Below, in pieces: positions 40,201-53,597 of a stretch of DNA of 64,000 nt. Origin of the DNA: Pholis gunnellus (taxonomy: Eukaryota; Chordata; Actinopteri; Perciformes; Pholidae); assembly GCA_910591455.2 (NCBI GenBank), contig OU342818.1:18749321-18813320 (forward strand), in the 5' to 3' direction. Positions within the stretch are counted from its first letter, which is position 1; every line of letters starts with the position of its first letter. A program made the translations under genes and the position numbers. The notes beneath the pieces are model-generated. The model was not told the origin of the DNA and made no database searches. It saw only the letters and a list, made by a program, of their open reading frames with translations.

Positions 40201-43200
40201 TTGATAATTGAGTGGTGAGATCTCTCACCTCTGGGTGCCTCCTAAAGGCTAGGCAAAAGTCCCAGCACAGTTTCTTTCCATTCCGTCTCCCGCTCTACTT
40301 TCTTAAAAAAAAAGGGAGAACCTAGAGTTTAGGTACTTGAGAACACTGAATACATAATCAAAAAAATAACTGTAGAGGTAGAATATTTAGCTCAATATCC
40401 ATATACTGCAACGACACTGGAATATCCAAAAGATTAAAGCTGCAACCAAGGCAACATTTGACCATCATTGACTAACAGCAGGTGATGACTGATGTGAAAT
40501 ATAACTGCACGCTCCTTAATAGCTCAGTGTGTGGAGACGGTGAAGCACAGGTTAATGGGTGCAGCTTCTTCTGAAGCACAAACTTTATGTTCCATAGCGT
40601 CTGATCTTCTTTCTCGTTTTAGCTCTGTTTTGGTCTCCACCAGCTCCTGAGGGAAATATCTGGCTCTCTAGCGGCTTAATGCCGCGCTACATTCACCAGC
40701 TAGTTAACTAGAGACCACAACAAAACATTGAAGTTGCGGACCAAAGACGTAGAGTCATGTTTAATAAAAACTGTATAGATTAAAGCTACTTTAATGTTCT
40801 ACTAGCAACAAATATATCCCTGTAGTACATTTTCCTATTTTCTTCATGATTAAGTCAAGCTAAAACAACTGGTACAACAAGATCACTGCTAGTTGGCACA
40901 GGAAGTACTTTTATATATAATACACACACACACACACACACACACACAAGAAATACACATGTACAGGGAACATAAAGACATGGAAGAAGATGTGAGAGAG
41001 GAAGAACAGGAGACATCTAATGCATTAATGCCTTGAGGGGCTATTTTACAATTCAATCAGTGAAGAGATGGAAAGGTTGTTCAAAATATGTATTAAAAGA
41101 CAGAAGAAAACGGTTTTTACATTGACCCTGCCCTGTAGCAACAATTCAGAGGATCAATCTCTGTAAATAAATAAATGCTTAGAATTCCCTCAAGGCATCT
41201 GCCACATGGGGCCCTGTTGGAGTGGTGGTGGTGGAGGAGGCAGGGCGACGCACATACTGTCATGACAGCTGGTAGAATAGTCAGGTAGAAAGCCTGCACA
41301 GCTAACACATGTGTCTCCCTGCTTAAACTGGTGTTAAGAGCTTCACTGGGAGGAAAGGAAGCAACAGGGGAGGGAAGGTGTGAAGAGAGGGGTGAGAAAA
41401 TAATAGAAGGGAGAAGACCAGGGAGTTGGATGTTAAGAGAGTCTACAGGGAACATTTTGACATTAAACCATGTGTACAGGAGCTCACAAGAGAGGGGCCG
41501 GTGGGAGGACTTTGGAGAGAGGGAGGGAGTGGTGCGGAGATGTTTTAGTGAGGGATCGAGGAATAGATTTATGTGTGTTTATTGCACAGTATGTACATGC
41601 ATTTTGCTTGATTTTGTACGCACAGATAACACTATAAGGATGTGTTGCAAGAAAGCATTACTGTATTGTAGTCTTTAAAACAATGGAGCCATGGGTTCTT
41701 GCTTCGATGTAGAAGTGGTGGAAGGGGCTATGTCTGTGTCCAGGGGCCCATTGAGTTTAAAATAGCAGGCATTAATTGATATTATTTCATACTAGAATAT
41801 TAAAATAACATTTTGAGCCTGTCAGAGGCAAAAACAAGCACTTGTACTGGATCTAACGTTACACTGATGCTGCGCAATCGCCTAGTCTTTAGACAAACAA
41901 GACCTGACTTGCCATCAACGAGCCAAACAGAGGAGAAATCACACGCTTGTGTTTGTGGACACATACACTCTCAGCACCACACAGTCATTTTATAAACCAG
42001 ACATAATCCAAAATCTGGTCAGACTATTTCCAATATTTGCTTCACAGCAGGTGATTGCCTTGAAATTGGTTGGTGACAGGTCTGCCCCGGCAATCTTTTT
42101 ATAGGTAACAACAACGATATCAGTGATACCAAAGAAGATAGAAAGATGCTATAATGCAAACAGTACAGAGTAGGTTAAGAGTTGAAGGACAGATATGATA
42201 AGAGATTGAAGAGTCCACAGAGGGCCAGAGTTAGTAAACAAACTACCTCTACCGTGTTATCATCATTAACCAATATATTAATCCAGTGTCAAGATGCTTT
42301 GTTAAGAAAAGAAAGCAAAGCTAGTACCTCCTGTTTATTAACTGAGCTTCAGATGTGAAAGTATGCAAGACTGGAAAGATGTATTGCCCACTACCAGTGA
42401 TGTAGACCAGAGACTTGGACATGGTTCATAGGTTTGACAATTTTCCTCGAGCGTTGACCTTTCAATGCTGATGGGAGACAAAATCCACAGTACTGAAATG
42501 CATTCCAAAGCTCATCAATTTAAACAGAATGACAACAATATCCCAAACTGTTGTCCTGTTTGATCAGTATAAGCTTGCACTCTGGTCAATGGTATCTGTC
42601 ATCATCATTTCTTCTTCTGTCCCTGCAGCCAATGACAGCTTGAGTCAAACACATTGATTTCAGCGTGTCCCTCGAGACGTCCAAAGAGACACGTGGTTTG
42701 ATCATTCAGCCTCTGGGTTTGAGAGACAGGAAGCAGATAAGCTGTCATTTACTTTTTTTTTCAAATCTAGCAATACCCAGAGATACAGGAGTCCACCGAG
42801 ATGTCACAGGTACTAATGATCGCTTGTCCCCCGGAATGTGTCAGGTAATGTTATCAGTCATGTATGTCATGTTCCTGGACAGGCATCTCTGTGGGCAGCT
42901 TTTTCCTTTGTATCTTGTGACTCCCCCTATCTTGATAGAGTTTCCTTCCTGTGAGGGTAATGTTTCAATATAGAAGCAGTCTGATGGTTTAAGGATTTTT
43001 ACTTTTCAACATTTTATAATGTTGAAAATAAATGTATTTAGGTGTGTTCCACTTTCTGTGTGTAATTTGTGTAGTAAGTGTAATTTGCTCTGGCCAAAAT
43101 AAAAAAATGACATGCGTTAACTAGCCTAGCATCACAGCCATAACAATTAAGATTGAAGTGCACATTTGTTGTTAAGTTGGTGAACTTATCAGTAATTGCT

Positions 43201-44799
43201 TCTAAATCACTTCCTCAAACCCATTTTTGCAGACTGGCTCCTTTTGTGTTGTTGTCATTTTACTGCTTTAATTGTATTACTTTTATTATTTGATTTATTT
43301 TTTGTTCTTATCGTATCCATTGGTTTGATTGTTTCATTTATTGTACTGTTTTATCAGTGTTTAAATTTGACCTTAGTTTGTCTTGCTTTCGCTGGACCTC
43401 ACTGTTGGGCTTTCTGTTGTCATATTGTCTCACTTTTGCTTTAATTTGTGCGTCAAAGCTCTTTATAAACTCAATAAAAAATACAATTATTACTATCATC
43501 ACTTCTAAACATGTGGCAGCTCTTAGCACGTCATGACCTAAGGGTTATTTACTGGCTTTTTCTTGGACCTTTCAACATCTTACTCAGCAGATTAAGTTCG
43601 CTCATGACTTATTCAAATGAGGCATCTCCATTACATCCGGTCCGTCGATGAACAGCGCAAGATGTGGTTGAAAGCTCTGACAAAAGCAAGTAAGTTGAGC
43701 TTGAATAAAGATTGGCTGCTGTATGATTTGGCTTCTGAGAGTCGAATTCGAATACCTGTCAGACCATTCCCCGCGGAACACAGGGCAGAAATGTATGCAG
43801 CAAAGGTGGCGTCAAACGTACACACACACACACAGAAATTTATTTCGTAAACATCCAGAGTACATCCTCATAACCGAGAGATTTCATGTGGCTGGGAAAG
43901 AGAGAGGAAGGTGTGATCAGAATAAAGATGGTGTTATGTTGCTGGAATGAGGGAGCAAAGCCGACGCAGAGAGAGGGAGAGCGAAAGAGCAAGTGGCGTG
44001 ACGAGAATATTAATTGCACAATACTGTGAGTACCTTCAAGTCCATTAATGCTGGAGAGCTGTCACAGAACTATTAATGACAGAGCGTGACGGAGGGAGAG
44101 GTTGAGGAAAGGAGAGAAAGTGTGCAGGTTGCATGAAAGGGGTCATGTTCCTGATTTGCGGCGGTAATGTGATCTGAGAGACCGAGCGTCAAGAAGAAAA
44201 TTAAGCCACAATTAAAACCAGATTAGCAAAGAAATAGACTGCCAAAACAGAAACGAGGGAGACGGCGGGGAAGAATTTAAGCAGGTAGGAGGAAGAATAT
44301 AAATAAGCTAAGATAAGAGGGGAAGTTGGACTGAAGAAGCCGTAGTTGGGAAAAGAAAGCCAGACAACCAGAGAAACACAATTAAACCCTCACTCAGATG
44401 GAGCAGGGTAATGTATGGCAGCCAAATGCTAATTGGAGCGAATGTGCCTGCTGTTTAATGCTAATACGTTTGCTCTGGGAGCTAATGTTTGCTAATTACA
44501 AGGTGGTTGGGAAATGCTTGCTCCAAAGACAGATGCAGTAATGCATGCTGTTTGAATAATGTTTAATGAATTTGGACAGAATCCATACCAGTGTTTTTCC
44601 AACGTCGAGAAAATGTGGAGATTTGATGTCACTGTCAGAACCCTGATTTATGGTATACTGACCTGCAGATACAACTGGTGTCCTATCTAAGATCTAGCTT
44701 GTAGCATCATTAGGTATATGACCTTCAGGTGCTGCGATTCTACACACATAATGTCTTGTGTTCAGACAGAAAATACAGTACTACACACCAGTGGTCAAC
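37223..44799. other. Spacer
   Basis: (AC)n at 40,922-40,948. A relic of the GCTAGTT-type fish repeat near 40,610-40,745 ('GGTCTCCACCAGCTCCTGAG'). At about 44,400-44,580 a non-repetitive segment contains repeated ATGCTAAT/TAATGCTAAT motifs and could be an enhancer. Purine-rich patches occur at 38,730-38,880 and 43,900-44,350. No gene is supported. Confidence 0.35.
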
Positions 44800-45120
44800 C
44801 TCCGGTTCTGAAGAGTGAAGCCAATGGGGAAGTGATCTCAATTGCATTCTCTCTAATGGCCACCAGGGGGCAACTCCACTGGTAGCAAAAATAAGTCAGA
44901 TATGTCTATGAGAAAATTACCCTATTTCTCACTTGATTTAACATGAGTTAATGGTCTCAAGTCTTCTCCAATACAGCATGATGTTCATTTAGTAAATTAT
45001 GCTCATGTCAAAAAGCCCATAAAGCAGGGTAAGCTTTAAGGCGGGGCTACCTCGTGATTGACAGGACGCTACCATGGCGACATCCGGTCCGGGAGTCGTC
45101 CGTGATTACAACTTTAACCC
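44800..45120 (-). repeat. Dispersed repeat family R3, copy 2 (inverted)
   Basis: Read on the minus strand it matches 21,893-22,450 through 'GAACATCATGCTGTATTG', the 'AGCCCCGCCTTAAAGC' region and 'GTTGCCCCCTGGTGGCC'. It is shorter than copy 1. Confidence 0.7.
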
Positions 45121-46964
45121 GTTCACAGTGTGTTTTCAGGTCACAAAAAGGTAATTGTCACCTTTTTGGTCGCTTAAAAATGTCTTATTCCAACCTGTTC
45201 TCACTCATAACTCGTCACGTAACGTCATTTTCACAGTTTGTGGAAGTATCTTTGGTTCTGCAATACAGTATATGTACCATACAAATGAATTTGAAAGGAT
45301 TACACGTTGGTTTGTTCGAACTTGAAGTGTTGTGCGTTCTCTGATGAAGAGGGATTTTCTAAACTAAAAGTCAACTCAAACGGGGGTCATGTCTGCCCAA
45401 GAGAGAATTTTTGCTGACATTTTATAGGAATAGTTGGACTCTTTCCGTGAATTACACTGTGCTGCTTTCACCATGCGTGAGAGGAGCTGACGATTGGCTC
45501 ATCCCAACTGCACCTGCTGATTCCGCATGCCTGCTTCTACTCTATTCATCCTGTTCCAGCCGCTTTTTGAGATTGGGCCACCCTGCAACAGGACGGCACA
45601 GCCCTGCTCATACTCAGAGTAGGAGAGGCTGGGTAGAACTCTGCATGTCTGTCTGACATTTCATCAGATCAGCGGCCCGGTTCTTAGACATAATCTTTTA
45701 ACGGTCGCACGCTCCTCATCCTTCACTGCCACTCTGACTTTGACAGCGGTGAAGTTACACACTGGTATTGGCAGCAGTTTTTCTGTCCACTCATTGTTGT
45801 ATTTTAATGTGACTTCATTTCATGCTGATAGAACCTTTCAATATGAGGTTTGGTGGAGGGAAAAAAGCTGTTAAAGTGCGCTAAAAATAAATCGTTGTTG
45901 TGCAGACCAAATCACGCACATAGCAGACATCTCTCCTTTTGTAAGCCATACGAGGATGGCAAAAAAACAATGGACTTAAACTTATACATTTTTAATCTGA
46001 GGGAAGAAAGAGTGATAAAAAAATGATTTAGTTTGCGGTCTAGGCACTCTAGTGGTGTGTGTTTGTTTCTTTTATGGCGCTACTCTACGAGGAGAGGTAA
46101 AGAGGTTTATATGGGCATTGCAGGGTTTTCTGTTGCGTAGAGGAAGTATAAAATCAACATGACCATCACCAGCAGTCCAGTCTTTACAGTCACTTACAAA
46201 GTATCTCCATTTGTGTAATGCCTTTTTTGCTTTATAATGGAAAAGGCACGAGAGAAAGCTGAAATTATTTCAATTTACCAGAGGATCATGCACTCAAAAT
46301 GCCTTTTCTGTGGCTTCGTTGCTGCAGCGCTAATTCCAATTGTCTATCCCCAAAAGAGCTTTAAAAAAAAAAAAAGGTACCAGGTGGGTGCAGGATCTAA
46401 ATTGACCAGTGTGGTATTTAAAATCCCTTCATATATTCATGAAGCTGATATCGATGTCAGTTATCAGTCTGCTGGTCTCTTTTTCACTATTTTGCGCACT
46501 CACAGAGCGTCGTCTTCTTCTTTTATGGCACTTCACTAACTTTTGTAACTGCCATAGGGGACACGTCCACCGGTCAATTACGTGTTAGATATTAATCAAC
46601 TCCAGAGTTCCTGCTCCACTCCTTTCATTTCCAAGAGAACCATATAGTGGTGCCTTTTCTTTTTTTTTACCTCATTTTGAGCAGATTTCACCTCTCACCC
46701 AGAGTATCAGTCTAATAAAAAATACTTGCTCTCTTGTCAATTGCCAGGACCTCTGGGCTTGTTAGGATCCCAGTAGGGGGACCATTACTTTTTGGTAGAT
46801 AAACCTCCACAGGCTTCCTTCCAACACCTCGGCTTTTGGCCGGACTTTACATTTTTCTCTTTCTGCTTTTCTTTTCTTGTTTCTACCTCGTGACAGAGGT
46901 AATGTGCAGGGTGCAGGCGTTTTAACTTGAGGACAATCTGCTTCCTGTTCATCTCATTTCTATA

Positions 46965-46968
<4 letters not shown>

Positions 46969-46998
<30 letters not shown>
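46969..46998. repeat. (GT)n microsatellite
   Basis: Uninterrupted GT dinucleotides, about 30 bp. Confidence 0.9.
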
Positions 46999-47000
<2 letters not shown>

Positions 47001-47313
47001 TTCATTTGTGCTTGAGCCTTGAGTGCTGCGTGCTGAATAATGGATTGGCTCAAAAGCTCTTTCCACCATTGTTTTGGTGCGGTATGACTAAAGTTATTAT
47101 AAAACTCCCTCTCTTTCTCTCTCTTACACATGAACACATGTAGGAGGTGAGTGTATAAGATGTGTCAATGTTGACGATCCTGATAATCAGTGCCGTGTTC
47201 CATGTTGTATTCATAACATACAATGCTGTCATTTTCTTGAAGCTTTTTTGAGGTTAAATGTGCAGGTGTTTCTGAATCAGTGAAGCCTGACAGGGGACCA
47301 TTGATTAACATAG

Positions 47314-47347
47314 CCCCCCCCCCCCCCCCCCCCCACACACACACACA
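47314..47347. repeat. C21 run followed by (AC)n
   Basis: A 21-base C homopolymer directly adjoining an AC tract; a likely assembly-sensitive site. Confidence 0.9.
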
Positions 47348-49605
47348 ATCTGATAGGCCTTCCTTCTGCTGATTAATTGGATCCAATGTAAACTCGGCAA
47401 TTTGGCAACTTTTCCGAGATCCTGCAAAAGTTGTAACACTTGAGTTGTGCAGACATTTAACCCCGATCATTTTCTTTGAAAAGCCATTAATACTTCTATT
47501 GAGGCAAATGCCACATGTCTTCAGTTTATTAAATAGGTCTTAGTGCCAGATAAAGTTTGGCCCTTTTCAGAAGTAGCTCCATCCTCGGAGACGTCTTGCC
47601 TGCCGCAATGACACTCCTCTGGGATCTAGCTCCTTTAATACCAAGAGCATGTCCTCTGTCCACACACGTAGTCCATGTTCTCTGCATTAAGCGGACATCC
47701 AGCGGTACCCATGAAGCTGTCCAGACTAATGCGGTCAGAGTAACAGAGTATGTGTCCCCTTGCTCTAAGTATCTCTTCAGATGTATCTCACTGATGTGAA
47801 ACCCATGACAACTACTGTCAAGCACTGATTTAGGGCTTCTGATTAAGCACTGACTTTGGCGCTTTCATGCTCGGGTCTAATGAGTGCACATAGTGATAAA
47901 TTCACAGAGAATTGTCAGAGTCTGCCCATTTCCTTCTGCCGTTCAGCAAATTGTTTTAGTTATGGCCCCGCAACTTTACTGTTGTCATTGTAGAACATGA
48001 AGCTAACTAAGGAGTTAGTAAAGAATAGAAAGAGAATGAATACTGGACACAAGTGCTGCTAATGTCACGCTAATGCTAATATTAACAGTGTTAAAATAAG
48101 AAACAATTTGTTCAAATACCAACCTTGCAAATGCATTAACCTCAGGTGGATCAAAGCAACAGTAAATGCAGGTTTAGACCACACACAAAATGATGTGCTG
48201 TATGGCAACAGAGGAGAATTTGTCCACCTGATAGAATGGCTTGTGCAGCCACATATGTGTTTGCTTGTTTTCAGTGCACTTTCGCTATCCAGATCGGGTT
48301 CTCTTTTGCATTCTTCCCAGTCACACAATCTGGACTGTACCCTCAGCTAAATATGCAAATGTGAATGTGATGTGTGCTCATGTGTTTTGGCAGGGGGGAC
48401 AACTTTGCCTGGCTGAGAAATGAAAGTAAAAGTTCAGCCCGTGCTCGAGAGTGGAGGATTTTGAGAGGAGACAGGATTTTGTTTATGAGGGAACCAATTT
48501 ATGCAGTTTGCACAATGGGTAAGAAGATTATGAATTTGCCTTTAATTCAGGCAACACTTTGTTCAGGAAAAACAATGTTACCTTTGTTGAGGTGACCGTC
48601 TGAAGGCAAACAAAATTAATTATATCTCAGAAAGAAATGTGCACGGGCCACATGACAAAGAAAACAATATAAGCTGGGGTTTGTAGATGATAGACTTCTA
48701 AGGATAATTCATCTTTTTGGCATTTTGCATAACAACTTCTATCTTTAGCAACATTAAATGTCCAGATGAATTTACATACATTTCTTGGAAGAATGCCCAA
48801 TGATCAAATACTCCAGAAACTGGTCTGTGCATTTCTATTCTCTCCATTTCTACTTTGGTAATGGTCTTTGCTCAAATGATCTACCACAAGAATGGCATTC
48901 TTAATTGTTTTTATTTTACAAGGCATCAAACAGAGGCACATTAAAGCACGGACCTCCATCTGATCAGATTTAGTCACTGTGACACATTTAAGCAATTGTG
49001 TTGTTGATTTAGCTTTGATCACATAATTGCATCCCCTGAGACAACAGCGGTGAGAGTAAAGCGTCTGTTTAGAACGGCCATTCTTCTGCGTTCTATAAGT
49101 GGCAGAATTTCCAGTAAATTTAATTACAGTGAAATTAAACCATTCTTCACCTTACTGTGAACACCCCCTCAGGTGTGATTCAAACAACAGGCACCTTAGT
49201 TATACCCGCTACTATAACTCAACCCTGATCTCTCTTTGCTCTGTACCGTCTAAAGAAAACACGGTGCTGTAACATTGTTCTGACGGCCCATTATTCCAAA
49301 ACCTCAATTGTTCTAAACATGTCCCAAAGATACACGCTCTCTCTGCAACAAACAGAAGGACATTATGCAGAATGTGTTGCGACTCGTAGAATCACAGGGA
49401 AAAAAACAGGACTCAACAGCACGACCCAGTGAGCAGGATATGGTGCAGTAAAAGAGTATGTACTTAACAAACGGGTTTCGGTGCACATGAGATCCGTCAG
49501 GTAATCGGGCAAACAATACAGGCAAGGATTGTTCAAAAACAAAGTCGAGTGAATCAGACAGGGAACAGGAAAAACCAGGAACACTAACACTTTGAGATGA
49601 TCCTA

Positions 49606-49818
49606 GTGCCCCCTAGGATGCCCTTCCAGTGGAGAACATGTGATGAATTGCCCTCTAGTGTGTCTTTAAATGCAAAAAAACATGATAAAGTGCCCTCTAT
49701 AGTGCCCTTCTGGTGGACAAAATGTGATGAATTGCCCTCTAGTGTGTCTTTAAATGCAAAAAAACATGATAAAGTATCCTCTGGGGTCACCTTCTAGTGG
49801 AGAAAACGTGATAAATTG
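49606..49818 (-). repeat. 84 bp minisatellite, ~2.5 copies
   Basis: The block from 'TGATGAATTGCCCTCTAGTG' through 'GCAAAAAAACATGATAAAG' recurs at exactly 84 bp spacing (49,641 and 49,725), with partial units on both sides. Because 84 is 28 codons, the minus strand stays open with a 28-residue period (TLSCFFAFKDTLEGNSSH is repeated), and a plus-strand frame is open too. No known domain matches. Confidence 0.85.
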
Positions 49819-51057
49819 CCATCACTAACAAGGAGATGACGGCTCAAGTGTGTAAAAATGTATGAATGTGCATCGATTGACATTTTAAATTTACACATAT
49901 GTGTTGTGCAGGAATAATAACACAATCAGTAAAATTGGCCAATCTATATTCTTATCCTCATCATATCATACACAGCCATCAGTGCTAAAACCGTATGTTC
50001 GCCTGGTCTGAAGCATGTGTTGAGGTGTGCTCATTCTCACGGCACACTCCTTCATAAATAATAATAATTTAATGAATGTGCACCGTTTATACATGTGGCC
50101 CCAGGACTGCAACCTTGCCATGTAGCATGTGTGTAGATTACATCTGTAAGAATTTATTTCCCCAGGAGATCAAGGTCTTCTGGAGCAAAGAGATAAATCC
50201 ATTTGTCGGTAATCTTTCATACCGTGCGTTGTGTAATGTGCATCACTTGTTGCTGTAACTCTCTTCTGTAAAGCTTTATGTTAAACTGTCTAGAGTGCTT
50301 CAAATGTGCTCACAGATTCTAGGTCACCTGCTGCGCTTTTTTGATTTTTGAAGTTATATGATATCATCTTATGCCTTCTAACAGCATCTAAAAGCACTGA
50401 CTTGCATTAATGTCTGTCAAGTGTAATGTGCCTGAACGTTTGCGACACATGCTTGATTGAAAACAAAGCACTAATATGTTACAGTGTATTTATGGTATAG
50501 ACAATGCCTTGGCGGTGTAAGAGTGATTATAAAGTCGGCAAAGCTTCTTCACGGACACAAAGTGAGACGGACAGACACTGAGCAGCTCAGGGTTCACTGG
50601 AGTAGCAGCAGTACATATTATGGAGATCTTCCCCTGCTAGTCTGTATTAGTTTATACAACAAGAGGCAAACTGACAGAGATGTTCTGCTTAGAGTCTTGT
50701 CTTTCAGTGCGTGTGTGTGTGTTTGCCCGCATTAACTCAGTGCAAATGCCAACAGCATCAGTCAAACTGAAGGTCAGACTTTTACACTGACCTTTAGACC
50801 CTCGTCAACCTCTGTGTCTGCCTCCAGAACTCTGTTCCTGCTGACTTCTTTTCTCTCACTCTTGTCTCAATCTCTGCTTTGTCTTTATAGTGTCTCTTTC
50901 ACCCTTGCTCTTTTTATATCGCATTCAGCAGCTATTTAGTTATTCAAAAGAAAAGAAAAAAAAAGGTTTCAATCAAAACACAAGCATAGATTTGTAATAA
51001 TAAAACAGCAGATTAAGGAGAATATGTTGTTGTAAAAATCATTACATTGGCACGAGT
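49819..51057. other. Spacer
   Basis: No gene or repeat recognised. Confidence 0.4.
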
Positions 51058-51495
51058 AATACATTTACTCGTTTTCTTGCCGAGAGATCATTGAGAAAAT
51101 TGATAACACATCTGTACGATGAATGAGGGCACTTACCAGAAGCTAATTAGCTTAGCTTAGTGTAGCTTAGCATAAAGACTGGAAACAGGGGGAAACAGAT
51201 AGCCTGGCTTTTTTCATCTCGAAAACTAAAATCATTTCTGATTTTACCAAGGGACTGTTCGTTAACTGTTAGCTGTAACTTCTTGAAGTCTCTGCTGGTT
51301 ACCTGTGACAACCTTTCTTTTGTTTTTCACCTCCACAGACACAGGCTAGCTGTCCCCCCCCCCCCCCCCCCCCTCTTTCCAACCTTCATGCTAAGCTAAG
51401 CTACTTACCATAGCTTCACGTTTAGAGGTTGTATTGATCTCTTGACCAAAGTGTCGGCAAGAAAGTGAATAAGTGTACGTTCCAAAATGTCAAAG
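51058..51495. mobile_element. Foldback (long inverted repeat) element, non-autonomous
   Basis: The left arm (~51,060-51,208) contains 'TTTTCTTGCCGAGAGATCA', 'TTAGCTTAGCTTAG', 'CATAAAGACTGGAAACAGG' and 'GATAGCCTGGCT'. The right arm (~51,332-51,490), read on the minus strand, carries the same blocks in the same order, with 'TTTCTTGCCGACACTTTGG' at its outer end. The arms are each about 145-155 bp and diverged. The loop of ~120 bp has no coding sequence. The right arm is interrupted by a run of 20 C (51,354-51,373). This is a common fish foldback repeat. Confidence 0.75.
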
Positions 51496-53521
51496 TATTC
51501 CTTCCAACAATCACTCCACACTTCTCAGTTTGCAAATTGCCCTCCAGCTTTGTAAGATGATTCCACGTCTGCATCTGACTCGTCCCTCCCTTGTCATTGA
51601 TTCAGACTGTTTGGTCTGACAGCTCCAGATAGACAGACAGATAGTTGATATGGATGAGACGTGGAGGTATTCCTCCCAGACAGAGCGGTCTATAAGGTCA
51701 AGTATTTCTTGGAAGAAGACCTAACAAAGAGCGGACAGGATGTCGGCAAATCCCATTTTACACAAACCTCATTGATCAGACGAACCAGCAGTTTAGGTTT
51801 CCACCTTTCTTTGCATGCTCTCTGTTTCACTTCATTGCTCTCTGCATACTTGCTCATCTTTCTTCAGTCTCGACTTCTCTCTGCGCCAAAGTGAATTTCA
51901 TTACGTTTAACTGAACTTGTGTAGAAATATACACATTTGCACACTGAAGAATGTAATACATTAAAGTACTTTGAAACTACACAAGGAAAATTGACTGTAC
52001 AAGTTATCTTAGCTCTCTCTTTTGAAATGAAGCTGAACTTAAAGTGCTGAATCAGCTTTGATTCTTTTTAATTAATGGCATAAAGTCCAATATTTTAAGT
52101 GAAGCAAAAGCACCCATTCTAAAGTTCTAATACATTGAGTTACAAACACTTTTGTTTGACATTCTTTCAGCAATAGCCATACAATCTACGTTCTGTAATT
52201 ACTTCTTTGTATGGTGGTTTTGTTAGTGGCAGGGTCCACCATTCCTGTTGTGGATTAAAATTGATTTAGCACGCACAAGCGATTCACAGGAAACCCTATA
52301 ACGGTTGCCACTGGCAAAACATGAAGCTTAGCAGAAGTTTAGTCAGGAAGACTATCTTTACACTCCTTTTCATTAGATAATCTCAGTCTCTCTCTCCCTG
52401 TGATTACTCTATCAGTTGATTGTGGGCGTTCACTTTAAATTAACCAACCAGATGCTGCACAGTTTCGTTAAGCCAATCACATCGTTGCTGTCAAACTTTA
52501 AAAAGTGTTCTCATCTCTGCTGCTGTCCGTTGTCATTTCAGCTCAAATCAGATGTGACCCTCCTCCACCCCAGTCACCTCCAGTCAGCATCACAGTCATG
52601 CTCCTCATTCATCATCGGATTGCAGCAACTCCCTTCATCACCACCAGTGTCTGGACTCCAGGGGGGGATTAGGCTTTATCTGACCTCAGCATCACTACCC
52701 CTCTATTATCCTATTTTAGGATGAAGTTCCAATCGCTAAAGACTTTGCACTTTTCAAATTGTATGCATGTATAATAAAATATTGTTAAATTCTAATTAAG
52801 TCTCTCATGATTGAAATGTGCTTACTGCTGGTAACAGCAATTGTGATTCATAATAAGAGCTACCCTGGGTTTCACTAGTTGAATGCTTTTTGTTTGCGAA
52901 GCAGAAGCGGTAGAAGGAAATGTAAATTAAGCTGACACAGCATTAGCAGTGTTACCAGTAAACAGTAAAGCTTCTATCAAATGTCAAACACATTTACAAA
53001 CTGTAATGCTTAGGTAGGTTATTTGAATCCTGCACAGGAGTGGCGGACCCCACCACGGACAATGAAAGCTGCCATATGGAGAGATAATTACTGAATGTAA
53101 ATACATTGAACTTTAAACTCACCATCTCTCACTCATATTTACAGAATACAGGTATGTTTTCTATGTTGTCCTTTAATACAATGTCAATAACAGCTAATTG
53201 CCGTACGACTGTTATGTAATTGCCGACTGCAGAGAGAGAGAGAGAGAGCAGGCAACGGCAGAGACGATAAGGGTGGAAAGAAATGGAGGGAGAGAGACGC
53301 GTGGGAGAGAAGACGAGAGAAGATGTGCTGTATACTGTCCTCCCTGAAGAATCCCTGTATTGAAATGAAGACTCCCTGAATTAGAAAATAGACAAGTCAT
53401 GTCCAAACCCGGGGAACACAGCCTGACAGGAACACAGCCGCATTATGCAGACGAAAAAGAAAAAGGGAAATAATTATGCAACAGGCAAAATGTCATATAT
53501 TCAAGAGCTGACCTTTTCCCG
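51496..53521. other. Spacer upstream of candidate gene start
   Basis: (GA)n at 53,231-53,248. Around 52,540-52,790 there is a segment with 'GTGTCTGGACTCCAGGGGGG' and an AATAAAA near 52,772, resembling a known fish retroelement-related repeat. The last 80 bases before the TATA box contain ATTATGCAAC (C/EBP-like) and TGACCTTTTC (a nuclear-receptor half-site on the minus strand). Confidence 0.35.
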
Positions 53522-53529
53522 TATAAATA
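53522..53529 (+). promoter_or_regulatory. TATA box of candidate gene
   Basis: TATAAATA, about 75 bases upstream of a consensus splice donor. A start of transcription would be expected near 53,552. Confidence 0.4.
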
Positions 53530-53551
53530 AGCGTGAGCAAAAATAGAGCAG

Positions 53552-53597
53552 ACGTGCTGCAGCTCAGGCTGTAACCTGGTTCTGTGCATCGTCACTG
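53552..53597 (+). other. Candidate non-coding first exon
   Basis: The interval from ~30 bases after the TATA box to the donor CTG|GTAAGTAA (GT at 53,598-53,599) forms a short exon with no ATG. A small non-coding first exon is common in receptor genes. The 5' edge is inferred from TATA spacing. Confidence 0.35.

Larger units (their letters stand above)
45121..49605. other. Spacer with microsatellites
   Basis: (GT)n at 46,969-46,998 and a run of 21 C followed by AC at 47,314-47,347. A 98-residue minus-strand open frame at 47,529-47,825 has no recognised domain. No gene is supported. Confidence 0.35.

Noticed and set aside
46140..46200. TATA-containing promoter (AGTATAAAATC)
   Set aside because: No convincing exon, donor or open frame follows, unlike the arrangement at 53.5 kb.
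47529..47825. 98-residue minus-strand gene
   Set aside because: No recognised motif, no promoter or splice context, and length within chance for this window.
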